Positions 30,910 to 42,532 of a stretch of 64,000 bases of DNA are shown in pieces. The position numbers and the translations under genes are program-made. The stretch's first letter is position 1; every line of letters begins with the position of its first letter. A model generated the notes under the pieces. The model saw only the letters and a program-made list of their open reading frames with translations. It had not been told where the DNA came from and did no database searches. Origin of the DNA: Bedellia somnulentella (Eukaryota > Arthropoda > Insecta > Lepidoptera > Bedelliidae); the NCBI GenBank assembly GCA_963576735.1, contig OY755175.1, positions 760,401-824,400 on the forward strand, in the 5' to 3' direction.

Positions 30910-31075
30910 AACGTTATTCCACCTTCCTGAGACGGAGCTACTAAAAATTTTGTGAGCTAGGAGCCGAAATTTGTCTACTTTTCAGAAGCCAAGCGTTCTG
31001 AACGTTATTCCACTAGTCTGAATTCAGATTCTGTGGCTTTTAGACGTCTGTATGCAGACAAATGGAATAAGCTCT
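30910..31075 (-). mobile_element. family-X MITE, full, right end of the composite
   Basis: AACGTTATTCCACCTTCC at the left, CAAATGGAATAAGCTCT at the right; 166 bp, the same length as 149-314. Confidence 0.75.
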
Positions 31076-31140
31076 TAAAGCAGCCATCTCTTTCTAACCG
31101 TTATCGTGTCGATAAAATAGCGCTCGTGCTTGATCTTCAG

Positions 31141-32410
31141 CTGTAGGTAAATATTGTTTTATGTAAAAGTGTAGGATATTGTTTGATGCGATATTTTAAT
31201 TTATATTATCTGTTATTATCTATTTACAAAAAGTTGTAATGTTACTTGGTGTTCAGAATACTGACATGTTACCTGGAAAGTACAGTCACGAAACAAGCCC
31301 ATGATTTAGCATTCTACTTATACACCTTCACATGGGCGAGAATTCAGTCATGTTGGTTTAGCCATAACAGGTAGCTTTAACACAAGATTGTGTGTTAATG
31401 ATAAAAAAGAAACAACTATACAAATTTCAATAATTTTATTACATTAGCTTACAAAAACGACATTTCAATGAAAACCATTTCGTTTCAGACAGAAAAGTTA
31501 CTTTCCGTATTGCATTTTACTGTTAACTTTAACTTACATCAGACTATACAATATAATATTAATTTTATATTACTATTAAACAAACTTAGTAGGAGTTGAT
31601 ATCACTATTACTTTATGATACATCCCACTGTACCCATTGCATATGCTTATTTCGGGATATAAGACTTCATATAAACCGTTCGAAAAAACATTCCATATTA
31701 AAAAAAAACTGATATGAGCTTTAAATTTTTTATTTATCAGTTACATATTGACATAAGACAAAGCAATAATGTTTTAATGGTATCCCTTAATTATTGACAT
31801 CATAAGCAACATATTCATAGAATAACGTTTCCAATTAAATAATTTTAAAACAATACAAAAATTAATGGTGACAGTCTGTCTCCATAGCTCTTCATCAATA
31901 ACTATTCAGGGAACAACAGATTTTTTTAATTACGATAAGTAAGAAACCAGCCAAATGATATTTTAATGAGATGTAAACATCGAGATGAACTCAATATCGC
32001 ACATCCGGTGTCCGAAGTATGAAAAATATAGGGTTTTTAAGAAAAGATTGATGAATAGTCTTTGCCTACCTCAACGGGAACTAACGTCATGAGTTAATTT
32101 ATGTCAGTATAGAATAGATACTTTACAAACAGTACAGTGGGATGTACTAACAGTATGAAATCTGTCATATCATTAAAAGATTTACACAATACATGAATAG
32201 TTTTCAAAGAGTCATGTTTGAGTAGCGCAAGCGCATTTACATCAGCCAAACATACAAATTTGAATTAGATGCTAATCCAAGTACAAAACAGATTTATAAC
32301 TACACTATTTACAGACATTAATAAATTACAGTTACAGAAAATCATTAATATTCAAATAATTTAGACTTATCACTAAAGTATACTTTTGAAATGGAATTTT
32401 TATAAATCTG
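31141..32410. other. intergenic with one LINE-tail fragment
   Basis: At 32033-32107 GTTTTTAAGAAAAGATTGATG, CTTTGCCTACCTCAACGGG and AACTAACGTCATGAG are a decayed 3' end of the 24-27 kb LINE family. The rest is AT-rich without signal. Confidence 0.5.
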
Positions 32411-32553
32411 CAGAGCAAGCACGAGCACTATTTTATCGACACGATAACGGTTAGAATGAGATGGCAGTATACGATACTAAGTAAGTGCGTAAGAGATGGC
32501 TGCTTTATCGCACGCGATAAGTAGTTTAAACACGGCTCGTGCTTGCCCTTCTG
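32411..32553 (-). mobile_element. MITE family A, reverse copy
   Basis: CAGAGCAAGCACGAGC at the left and GCTCGTGCTTGCCCTTCTG at the right; interior matches 339-475 on the opposite strand. Confidence 0.8.
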
Positions 32554-33094
32554 AAGTATGTATAGTTATAATTACATATGAGATGAACCGAGTGCATATA
32601 TTTTCGAACTAGGGATCCTACTGCATTTCAGTTGCATTTCGAAAGATTATTCTTTGCCTTTTTTGCAAATAACAGAAATTCATCATTGAGATACAGCCTA
32701 GAAACAGTACACTAGTAGTAACTAGTTGAGATACAACCTTCTGGGTGCAGGACGTTAATTTTGTTTGAATTATTTACCTCTGTTTTAATGTGGAGGTCAA
32801 TGGAAGATCATTGATGAAGGATGCTTATTTTTAGTCATTTGCCAGCTGCTATGATGAACGAAAAACTTTAGGTGTTCATTGTTAGAGTTTGCAATCTTAA
32901 TGTGTTTCTTCTTCTTTCTTGTTCTAAGCATAGTTTTCAGTGGAAATACTACTAAAGTAAATATAAGAAATGTTGTTTTTTATATAACTTTATATTTATT
33001 TAGTGGTGATTTCATTAGATACTAACATTGCTTGTGATGATTTAATAAGTCTTCTTATCAAGATTTTAGGGTCTAAGCTGTGAAGACCATTTAA

Positions 33095-33262
33095 AATAGA
33101 ACTAACCCAGCTCTTCCCTCAGCTGTCGCCTAAGAGTAAGGGAAGATTAAAGGGATTTTTAGGTGATAATTTTCGAAACCTACATCAGGGATCATTTATT
33201 TTACTATCTTCTCCTCTCTCTTCTTAGAGTTTTTTGCTGTTTCAAAGCTCTGGCGATCACTT
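33095..33262 (+). mobile_element. TATG-tail SINE-like repeat, very degenerate
   Basis: CAGCTGTCGCCTAAGAG, AAAGGGATTTTTAGGTGAT, GGATCATTTATTTTACTATC and TTTCAAAGCTCTGGCGATC keep the family order. Confidence 0.45.
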
Positions 33263-33670
33263 TTAATTAAAGCAGTAAGTGTAAATAGGTTTATATTTGG
33301 AAATAAATATAGGAGAAATTAACTTAGGTTTCTTTAATGTAGTCCTGGACTTGGTATTTATTTATTTGATTATATGCTGTTAGTTTAGTTGTGATAAATT
33401 ATTAAATATTTTTTGTTTTAAGCATCTAACATGACGAACCATACAGGTTTTATTTGCAACTGAAAGGGTTTGCTATATGAATGATATTGGAAATTTAATG
33501 TTTTTTCTTTTAACAGCATCAATGTTTTATTTTAGCCAAACCCACCTACAAAACTTCGTATTTAATAAACGGGTACAGCAATGATTAGAATTAAACAATG
33601 CAAATGTTCCTAAATTTTATCGACAATGCCATATGGGAATGACCATATTTTTAAATTATATGTCCCTAGT

Positions 33671-33676
33671 TTTATT
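33671..33676 (-). terminator. possible polyadenylation signal of the SUMO protease gene
   Basis: AATAAA on the minus strand about 340 bp after the stop codon; the only such hexamer I noticed close downstream. Confidence 0.35.
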
Positions 33677-34017
33677 CACTTAGTACTTTTTTCATCTTGT
33701 ATATGTTACAATATAAAACTTGTCAGTGTCCCTTACGTGATGAAGAACGCAAATGCCAAAGTTAAATATTGAAATATTATAGTTATGTGTTTATAAAAAT
33801 AAGGTAGTATGCAAATAAAACGTTGAGAAATATGTGTGAATAATAGCATACAGTCCAATTCACACATCCTCTTTAATCCATCATTATCTACAATCAATTT
33901 CTTTTGACTTAGTCTGTAAGAATCACACTCACGTATTACAATATCTTGTTCACTTATATGGGGTTTCTTCACCCCATATTAAAGAGTTCACTGTCCACCT
34001 TTTCACAGATTCACAGT

Positions 34018-37000
34018 TCAAAGTAGCAACTTTCCTTGCAGTATCTCAAGGGCTGCTTTTCTTCTTAGATAGGGCATGTGTTGTTGAGAAAAGGAGTAGG
34101 GAGCGTTCCTACTTGAGAATTCAGCAAATGTGCAAGCAAACATGCCGCAGTCGCTGCCATTCATTTGCTGGGGTATATCCTGAAATGATATTGATAGTTT
34201 TAGTTATTTAAGTGATATATATCTGGGAGGTTAATCATTAATATAGTAATTGCTGAAAAACAAGTTTTTATAGGTATTTTAACAAGAGAAATATTATATA
34301 TTCGTTTTCCACATTAATACACACTTGCTGCATTTTAAAATATCACTCAGCAGTGGGTTCCCCACTTATTTATCTGCATCAACCAATAAAAACCACGAAA
34401 AGTCCAAGTAAATTAAATATATTATTAATTAATTGTAAAACTGTGTGTTGTGTAAAACCAATATAAGTGTTAAAACACATTTTAGTTAAATTATAGATTC
34501 GAATCTCTTAATTTATGACGGTAAAACAAAATCAACAATAAATAATAGGCTATTTGACTGTAATAAAAATAGACATTTCTTTTACTTCATTAGTCTTAAT
34601 ATTTCTTTTTTGGAGCAATATGTAAAAATGCGAGATAAAAATATTGCATTATTTCATTTAAATCCGTCTTCTAAAATAAGTAATTTTGATGCAACTGTCA
34701 CGTGACTAAAAACGACCGTGATTGGCTATTTCTATAATGACGTAGATTGCACATAAACTGTCTGTGTATCGCTTCGCTCATTGGTGTTTAATGCGGAATT
34801 GACGTCATTTGTGCTACAGCCGCCATATTACTTACACTCGCGTTTTCGCGGCACATTTGAATATTGCATTTTCCTTTTCGATTTTTTAATAAAATAGCTA
34901 AAATGAAGACAGAAAAATATTTTTTTAGGGCTCCTTATAAACAAATTAACACCGTAAGATAGTTTTCAAAACTTAGTCAAATAGCCTATTGAGCCACACA
35001 TACCTTACTAAGACACTCTAATTTCCACCCCGCCGCATCGAACGCCTGCCCCTTCTTATCCAAATGCTCGTCGTGAAGATATTTGTGTAGCGCGTCCAAA
35101 CAGGCCTGGTTTCGTCCGCCCATACTGTCTAAGTACATTATCTTCTTGGCTTTGAAGTCCACTAGACTGAGACACCAATGGACGCCTAAGTGGACTGGGA
35201 CCACCATCAGATCATGTGAAAATATGTCCACCTGGAATTTATTGGACAAATGGGCTCTTCTAAATTACTGGGTAAAATAAATATTGATTAATAGAAAGTC
35301 AGCAGAGAATGTTTCCTTCATTAGGGATTGAGGATCATTATTTAAACTAGAGGTTTTATGTATGAAAAGATTGATGGATGTGAATGAAGCTAGAGAGGTT
35401 TGCCAGGATCATACAAAGTGGCGAAGTCTCTACCTACCCCATTTGAGTACTAACGGCGTGATAATATGTATGTATGTTTTTTTAATGTATGTATGCAAAG
35501 TATGTAAAGCAATATAGACATTTAGGTGAGATTTAGACTATTAAATTTGGATCCATATAAACACCCCAAGTGTCTTCAAAGCACATACAATGTAGCTTTA
35601 CGGGCTACATCTAATAAAAAATAATGATGTAGGTACATGAATAAAATTGATATCTACCTTCCTAGTCCATCTTCTCAACCCCGCTTGTCCACTCTGCATC
35701 AGTTTGGGATAAAAGAAAGTATTGGTGGCATACACTTTTGGTAAGTCTTTGCGTTCCTCACTCCTCTGCATGAGGAGGTTCATGTAGAAGTTTATCACCT
35801 CATCATTCAGCCAGTTTAGACCTGCTAACGTTTGGAGATCTCGTCTGGAAAGAAAACATTATGAATGAAATATACCTTTCAGGATTTAAAGAGGTACTTC
35901 TTTTGAATATAAAATTGTAAGAAATTTGTGAATAAATAATAATTTGCCGTGTAGTGCCGGCTTAGAATGTCGCTACCCCTTTTTACCGATGGGTGTCGTA
36001 AGAGGCGACTAAGGGTATTGGGGCTTTTTATTGGATTTTTGGGCGATGCGGTTGGAGACCCATCACCAAAAACCTTTATTTTTAACATTTTTCCCCACGC
36101 AACTTTCCAAAAGTGGCTAAGGAGTCTCTAATTCCTTTTAGCTCTGGCTACCCCATCCAGGGATTTATAGCCGTGAGTGTATGTATGTATATGTAAATAC
36201 ATACCTATGTATCCTTAAATTAAATTTCTCTACTAAAAGCTGGTTCGGAGGTCCAGGGCCGAGTGCTCTGTTGATTAATTTCTCCTGTTCTGGCGTTAAT
36301 TCTGGTAATTCTACAGTGGGCTGGGGTTCTTCTATCAAACTCTCCGGTATACTCAACTCATACTTCAACTTATGCTCTAAATGTGCCAACTTCTGCTCAT
36401 AGTTAACTTTGGTAATTATGTCATTCTCTCTACGGGCATCTTTTAGTTTCTCTTGCGTATCCTGCCTTTTCTTCTTATATTTAGAGTTCAATTTCGCTAA
36501 CCAATCATTCGCGGTCACATCCTTGTCTTTATAAGAATCTCTTAGAGAATTCACTGGATTTATTCTAAGTGATGATGACGTAGAACCTTCTGACGGAATT
36601 ATTTCTACTTCTGAATCTGAGGAGTTGATCGAGGCGACTGTGACTGGATCATATTCTTTACTAATTTCATTCTCTATATCGGAAAGTATGCCTTTCTCAA
36701 CGAATCTAATATCATCTAATGCTTTTTTCTGCGCTCTTTGCGTTGATTGTAACGAATCAGTCAAATTAATTATTTCACTAGTTGTGTTTAAAGGTTTACT
36801 TGAACCAGCCACTCTTTTTATTAATTCTTGATAATTTCTTTTCTCATCGAGATTAAAGATATCAGAGATGGCTGACCGGGCATTACTATTTAAATTAAGG
36901 AATCTATTTCGGGCGTGAGAGGAGTTAGTAGTATTTAGGGGCTGCATCCATCGTGGTACTGGAGTAGGTACCTTTTTGTACCCTTTGGAGATACCAACAG

Positions 37001-40000
37001 GGGCTTTGAATTTGTTGTATAGTTTAGGTGATGAACTACGTTCGATTCTATCGTTGGTTCTTCGATGGTTAAGTATTTTGTAATATTGGGGTTCCCCATT
37101 TCTGTTGGAAGAGTCATTTTTAGAGATAAAATACTTGTATGGTTTAGTTGGGGGCGGAGATTTGATCTTTTTAACTAGAATCACGTTGTCAGGTTGTTCG
37201 TTCTCTTCATCTTCTGATAGGTCGATATATACTTTTGGTTTGTTTTGGGATTGTTTGTTCTCTGGATTAGCATCCAACCATGTTATCTGAAATAAGAAGT
37301 TATTACATATTATTACTATGGAGCTGGTTTTGCTTTAGGCATTCTTAATTTAAAGACTTATTCTAATAAAAAGATATTTAGTGACAAAAATAACAACATT
37401 CGTGTCATTTTTGTTACCTGCTGGACACCTACACACAGTTCTCCAAAATTAATAATGCACATAGAAATCTTCGTCACTATTCGGCAACGCTCGTGTTCAC
37501 TGAGCGACGAGAGACGATATGTATATAGAGTGGTTAACTGCATGTCATAATTTATCAGTAACGGAATTTGATTCGTTGATTCCATGTCGATTTTCGTGAT
37601 GTTCGATAAGTCCAAAATGCGAGGATATCTACACGGTTGCGAATATGCTACAATCGAACTTTTAGTAATACAAAAGTACTTTTAAAACCTTGTCCTTAAT
37701 GTCTTGAACCATCGTGTAAAATTCGGTTGTGATCATGATGATGACAAGCCTAACACAAAAGTCGGGGGTAAATGGAGCTTCGCTCCAATAAAGTTAAAAT
37801 GAAATTCACATTTGAAAACCAACCCAAGAAGGGTGTATGATAGCAGCTCTATATAATTCCACATAGAGATTTGTCACCAAACATATGTAAAGAAAGACGA
37901 TTGACATTGACGGACTTTGACTGCCCGGTGCATTATTAATTTGGGAGAATGATTAGCCGTGTAGTGTCGGCTTAGACTAACACTACCCCATTTCTTCCCG
38001 TGGGTGACCGTAAGAGGCGACTAAGGGTGTAGGGGCTTTTTAAGTGATTTTTGGGCGATGTGGTTGGAGACCCGTCAGCAATAACGTTTATTATTATCAT
38101 CTTTTCCCCAAGCAACTTCCAAAAGTGGCTGAGGAATTTATCATTCCAAAGCTCTGGCTACCCCGTTAAGGGATTTATAGCCGTGACTACATGTATGTAT
38201 GTAACTTTGGAGAACTGTACCTACATTTTGCTGCTACAGTAAAACCACGTGATAGGTGGCAGGCCTATCTCCATTTTGTACATAATTAAGTATAACTCAG
38301 ACATGGTTTTCCTCAAATCTTTTCCCTCACTGTTAGCAACCTTGATAAATTAACCACAAATATGACTAGACACATATTTTTTTGAATTTGGACTCCAGTT
38401 TTGTGCATGAGAAGCGGTTTTGTTCCCACTGACCTATCAAAGTATATCTGTTAAGTAAATAAATGAACATAACTAACCTCATCATCATCATCATCGTCAT
38501 CATCAATAACAGCATGTATAACCGGTCTCACTGGTGTATGAATCCGGGGTTTCCTCACCGGCGAATCTACTTTGTCAGCCTCTACCAGTTTGATAGGAAC
38601 CGTTCTGACTCGAGACTTGCTCGGGTTGTAATTAGGAGTGGACGTGCTCGGGTGGCCTGAGTCTATTTGTATGGGCACGTAGCGGACGTTGGTCGCTGGC
38701 TTCTCTGGCTTGGACCAATCATCTGGATTTTGATATGAATAATGTAAACTAGGTTAAATGTTGCACTCAACCTACTCTGTGAACTGTATAATAAGGTGAT
38801 TGTGCAATAGGAATTAAAAAAATATATATATTTAATGGCATGATTTAAAAGTTAACGACTGTTATTCGATTCCAATGAGTGTTGATCTAATAAATAAACT
38901 TTAATTATAATGTGCAATAATTGCACCCACATTTACGGCCAATAGTACGTTTATTGTGCATAAAAAAAGTATGTATGTTACAAATTTCAATAACAAAAGT
39001 ACAATTGGCGGGTACAAAATATTATCACTAAAAGCGATCTCTTTCAAACAACCTCTGAATGGTAATTTAAATGGTTTGGTTTTAAAATAGATCAACGTTA
39101 TGGTGCGGAATATGGTTACGTGCAGATTAACTAGCTCATCTGCATTTTAACCGATGAGGCTGGTTAAAGTACCTTCCATAAAACAGAGTATCCGTACATG
39201 ACAATATTAATCTATATTTTACAGATGTCTCACATGATGATCTCCATGTGATCCCATTTATTCTTGTTCTATATATAATTTTACATACTTGGGCTTATTC
39301 CTGTTCGCTCAGGGATTTGCAAAATCTTTATAAGTGCTCTCTTACCCCCCCCCCCCACCCTAAGAACTAACATACATAAATAATGTGTTTATATCCCTTT
39401 AGCTCAGTAGCTTTGTTTGATTTTGAAGTGCTCGCCTTTCCTCTCTTAGGCAAAACTAAGCTTCTGTGACGTAAAATATGTATTTATTGATATTCCTGTG
39501 GTAAATAACTTAACAAAGGCTCTTAGTACTACTATACTTAAAAAACCCACAAATCTAGTTTCAGGGTAACATTCGAATATTTTTAATCCGAAATTCAACA
39601 TTTAGCAAACGGTTCACAGAATTTACGTATCACTGATGCTTAATTTTCCACAACTTCATTAGTACATAAATACATCTTCCAAAAGTATTATTTCCCAGAA
39701 AAACTAAAACCAGATTCTTAAAATAAGTTTTATGCTTTTACAAACTATATCTTCTTAGCGAAAGCTCCCAGCAGGCAAAGAAAAGTCAGGTCACATTTAG
39801 TTAGGATAGATTATGTATAAAACGAGCGAGCGGAGCGAGCATCTTAAATGAATGATGCGCGCCTATTTGCATGCATGCTTCCCTGTTTGCATTCATGCCT
39901 GCTTGCTGCATGTAGGGGACGGGGGGCGGGGTAAACTACCTACATAAAATATGCTATATAGCTGTCTAGTGTCTGCTTAGAATAGCTGTGTAGTGTCGGC

Positions 40001-42141
40001 TTAGAATAACACTACCCCATTTCTTTCGGTGGGTGTATGTAAGAGGCGACTAACGGTATTGGGGCCTTTAAGGGATTGTTGGGCGACGCGGTTGGAGACC
40101 CATCACCAACAACCTTTATTTTTACCATCTTTTCCCCACTCACATTTCCAAAAGTGGCTGAGGAATTTGCTCTGGCTACCCCATCTAGGGATTTATGGCC
40201 GTGAGTATATGCACTTATGTATAAAATATGCCTGTTATATATGTTAAAGTTATTCATAGCAGTGGGCATCATTCAATACATCTGTATTTTAAATGTATTG
40301 AAAATGATTTAATGGAATAGTGATTATTCGGGTAAGGAATATTGCGGAATTATCTGGGTTTTAATTCTATGGGAATCCCATCTAGTGGTTAATCATAATG
40401 ATAGTAAAGAAAAAATAAAGTCAATCAATAATCTGGAATGTAAGAATATGGTATTTGAAATTTCGGTGAAACAATATTATGACAATTACAAAAAAGTTGA
40501 TTAGTTTTTGGTAAAATCATATTCTGGTTTAAAGGTTTTGGAAATACAGTATGTTTAAGTTATACCGTAAAATCCAGCCTTTTTGCGTTCTGAAAGAATT
40601 TTGAGATCCTACCGTAGAAGTCACTAACACTACCCGAAGAAACAGTCATGGTTATAATCCCAAAAAGGGGTAACCAAGCTTCAGAGTTAATACCTCTGCC
40701 AATTTGGGAAATTATGTGGAAAGATTGTTACATAAAGATGATTGGTGATGGCTCTCCAACGAGGGCTAAAGCATGTGATTTTGCTGCTAGAGCCGCTAGT
40801 GTATGAGGTCTCCAAAATGTCACTATAATGGGTGGGCTGGGTGGTTTTATTTAATTCATTTAAGTTTAATTTTAAGGTATTAAAAAATATTTAATTTAAA
40901 ACATCCTATTATGGCAAATACAAGTTATGGGTCAATAAATGTCAGTGATTTAAAGGTGAAACTATGAAAAAAAAGACAAGCAACTGAATGAAAAGCCAAT
41001 TCAGAGGTTTGTTTACTGTTTACAGACAATATTTATATATTTTATCGAAATTAAGATTCTTTACCAAGTTTACAGCTATGAATTTCTTTTTTAGAGACTT
41101 TAGATCGGGGCGTCACTTGCTAGTGGCGCCAACTGGTGAGCACAACAATGGTAGCCCTCATTTAATCACCCAACAATTATTTCAGTATTCCCAATTTAAA
41201 TATACTGTTTATTCCTGTTCCCCAGAGAAAAACAACAAACTTTGGGGTCATTTTAGTTAATGTGGTAGTCAAAATCAAATCTTAAAATTAGTGCTTTTAA
41301 TCTCATCAATCATACATGTGAATAAGATATATTTATGAATGGATGGTCTAGCAACTAAGTCTTATTTTATTAGTTAACACTTATATAAAGAAATATTCTT
41401 TATCTGGTACAAGAAAAGATAGTAAAAATGTGTGTTGGCACAGCACAACTCAGAGATATAGCACATTTCTGAAGACATGCTATAGTAATTTCATTTAATT
41501 ATTGTGGTTCTCTGAAAACTCCATGGTATTTGATAATATGCAGTGTTTAAATAAAGAAATTGAGAAAAGGAAAACTTTCTTTCTTGGAAGATGACATACC
41601 TATGTTGAATATTAAGAACATTTTGAAACTTATAATTTAAAAAAACCAATACTACAATATTACAAAAAGCAGGGATTCCAATACGATTAATTACAACCTG
41701 TATAAACAAGCACAGGTGAAATTGTAAAGTGAAAAAAATGACAATGAAATATACGAACCGTTTATGGACATATCCGGAAAGGATGATTTTCTCAAGGCTT
41801 TCAGTTTCTTCAACGCTGGAGAGTCATCATCAGAACAGGACTCTTCATTTCTGTGAAATTTACATACTGTTAGTTTACCTACTAACATAACCTAGCAAAA
41901 TAAGTGTTAAGTTACGTACTCCCAAAACTTCGACGCTAATTTCAACGGTATGCTATACATTTCGGTTCCTTCTCACAATGTGCTTTAGAATTTATTAGTA
42001 ATCTTTGCCGCCATAACGACAAGAAATGAAGTAAACATGACACACCATATCATACCTGTCTCTTTTGAAGCTTGTTCTGTGCACTGTTTCTTCGTTTGCT
42101 AATCCAAGAAGATTTCGAATGTAATTTTTTACATACTCCAT
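34018..42141 (-). CDS. SENP1/Ulp1-type SUMO protease, seven exons
   Basis: Cysteine protease that matures SUMO and removes it from targets. Exons on the minus strand: 42141-42056, 41850-41759, 38722-38478, 37286-36205, 35844-35658, 35231-35004, 34179-34018 (stop TGA). All introns are GT-AG; the exons sum to 2082 nt, 693 aa, and every phase closes. Residues 1-500 are a low-complexity regulatory region, with eight aspartates at about 133-140. The C48 domain fills about 505-693: [24 protein letters not shown], then His582 (HLGVHWCL), Asp599 (YLDSMGG), Gln645 and Cys651 ([13 protein letters not shown]). The His-Asp spacing of 17 and Asp-Cys of 52 fit human SENP1. The start is the first ATG of exon 1. 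Assignment to SENP1 rather than SENP2/5 is inference; the catalytic domain itself is unmistakable. Confidence 0.93.
34180..35003 (-). other. intron 6 of the SUMO protease gene
   Basis: GTATGT donor at 35003 and TTTCAG acceptor at 34180. 34690-34830 is less AT-rich and holds CACGTG, TGATTGG and TGACGTCA motifs; it may be a promoter-derived or repeat insert. No conserved exon. Confidence 0.5.
35355..35477 (+). mobile_element. LINE 3' fragment in intron 5
   Basis: AAAAGATTGATGGATGTG, GAAGCTAGAGAGGTTTGCC, CATACAAAGTGGCG and ACTAACGGCGTGATAATATG: the last ~100 bp of the 24-27 kb LINE family, opposite in direction to the host gene. Confidence 0.75.
35943..36192 (+). mobile_element. TATG-tail SINE-like repeat in intron 4
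   Basis: GCCGTGTAGTGCCGGCTTAGAATG through GGGATTTATAGCCGTGAGTG and (TATG)n. Its tail ends only about 13 bp from the exon 4 donor at 36204. A near-consensus copy. Confidence 0.85.
37957..38205 (+). mobile_element. TATG-tail SINE-like repeat in intron 3
   Basis: GCCGTGTAGTGTCGGCTTAG, GTAAGAGGCGACTAAGGG, CGATGTGGTTGGAGACCCG, GGGATTTATAGCCGTGAC and a TATG tail. Confidence 0.85.
38240..38442 (-). mobile_element. tRNA-derived SINE in intron 3
   Basis: GGCAGGCCTATCTCCATTTTG, then GTTAGCAACCTTGATAAATTAACC and ACAAATATGACTAGACAC match the reverse of the 52150 copy. It lies back to back with the repeat at 37957-38205. Confidence 0.7.
39566..40560 (-). mobile_element. GGTAACAT-ended element in intron 2, older copy
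   Basis: Begins GGTAACATTCGAATATTTT and ends near ATACAGTATGTTTAAG. It is the reverse counterpart of the 900-bp insertion at 46689-47588 (shared: CTTCATTAGTACATAAATAC, AAAACGAGCGAGCGGAGCG, ATGGTATTTGAAATTTCG). A TATG-tail repeat has inserted at 39984. Confidence 0.65.
39984..40219 (+). mobile_element. TATG-tail SINE-like repeat in intron 2
   Basis: GCTGTGTAGTGTCGGCTTAG to GGGATTTATGGCCGTGAGTATATG. A duplicated GCTTAGAATAGCTGT start lies just before it at about 39960-39984. Confidence 0.8.
40640..40762 (-). mobile_element. TATG-tail SINE-like repeat, fragment
   Basis: GTTATAATCCCAAAAAGGGG, AACCAAGCTTCAGAG, CAATTTGGGAAATTATGTGG, GGTGATGGCTCTCCAAC; decayed reverse copy. Confidence 0.55.
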
Positions 42142-42402
42142 TTCAAAGATTATTCGTTTCCATTACCTTATAGGTTGTATTTAGAAGAACTATTCACAGA
42201 AAATTATAAAAACGCCATCCACAATATTCGCAATACGAAACGAAAGCGACACCACAGACAATAGACGAGATCGAGAACGAACGAGTAAAATAAATTATAA
42301 ATAAAAGATTAGTGAACGACATCTCTATAAAGTTTGTGGTGAACGAATGAGATAAATCTTTCGGCCGAGGCTATTTCCACCTAAGTCTTTTTTTATATAA
42401 GT

Positions 42403-42434
42403 TATACGGCCCTGGTTTCATTACCTTTTGAGCG
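42403..42434 (-). repeat. CAGGGCCGTATAAC inverted repeat, left partner
   Basis: The reverse strand reads GCTCAAAAGGTAATGAAACC then AGGGCCGTATAAC, matching 49561-49592 on the plus strand at nearly every position. It may be transposon ends about 7 kb apart or two relics of one repeat. Confidence 0.5.
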
Positions 42435-42532
42435 AATTGAAAAACTTTTTTAAATAATTTACGATATAAATGACTTACAAAACTTAGGAACAAAACTATA
42501 AAGTCTTATTTTCAAGAGCTTTAAACCATTAT

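Larger units (their letters stand above)
28042..31075. mobile_element. composite family-X element, TAAA target duplication
   Basis: The left end is GAGCTTAAGAGCTTATTCC and the right end GGAATAAGCTCT, inverted, with homology running about 40 bp (both include a CAGACGTCT palindrome). It is flanked by TAAA, matching the 4-bp duplication of the simple copy at 149-314. Inside are two copies of a roughly 1-kb segment, two LINE-tail arrays, two Harbinger-like MITEs and inner family-X copies. No protein-coding frame of note. Confidence 0.65.
27992..31140 (+). mobile_element. MITE family A copy split by a 3-kb composite
   Basis: The left half at 27992-28041 (GCTAGTACGAGC...GGGATAAA) and right half at 31076-31140 (TAAAGCAGCCATCTC...GCTCGTGCTTG) are the two parts of one copy. 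TAAA is present on both sides of the insert. The copies at 339 and 32411 carry the uninterrupted sequence. Confidence 0.75.

Noticed and set aside
34680..34850. Promoter or enhancer with CACGTG and TGACGTCA
   Set aside because: Lies in an intron of the protease gene with no transcription-unit start nearby; motifs alone are not enough.
36165..36204. Extension of protease exon 4 reading to 36165
   Set aside because: Past the GT donor at 36204 the frame enters the TATG tail of the intronic repeat; phases close only with the donor at 36204.
39340..39360. Poly-C run as a functional signal
   Set aside because: Simple homopolymer in an intron; also prone to sequencing error.
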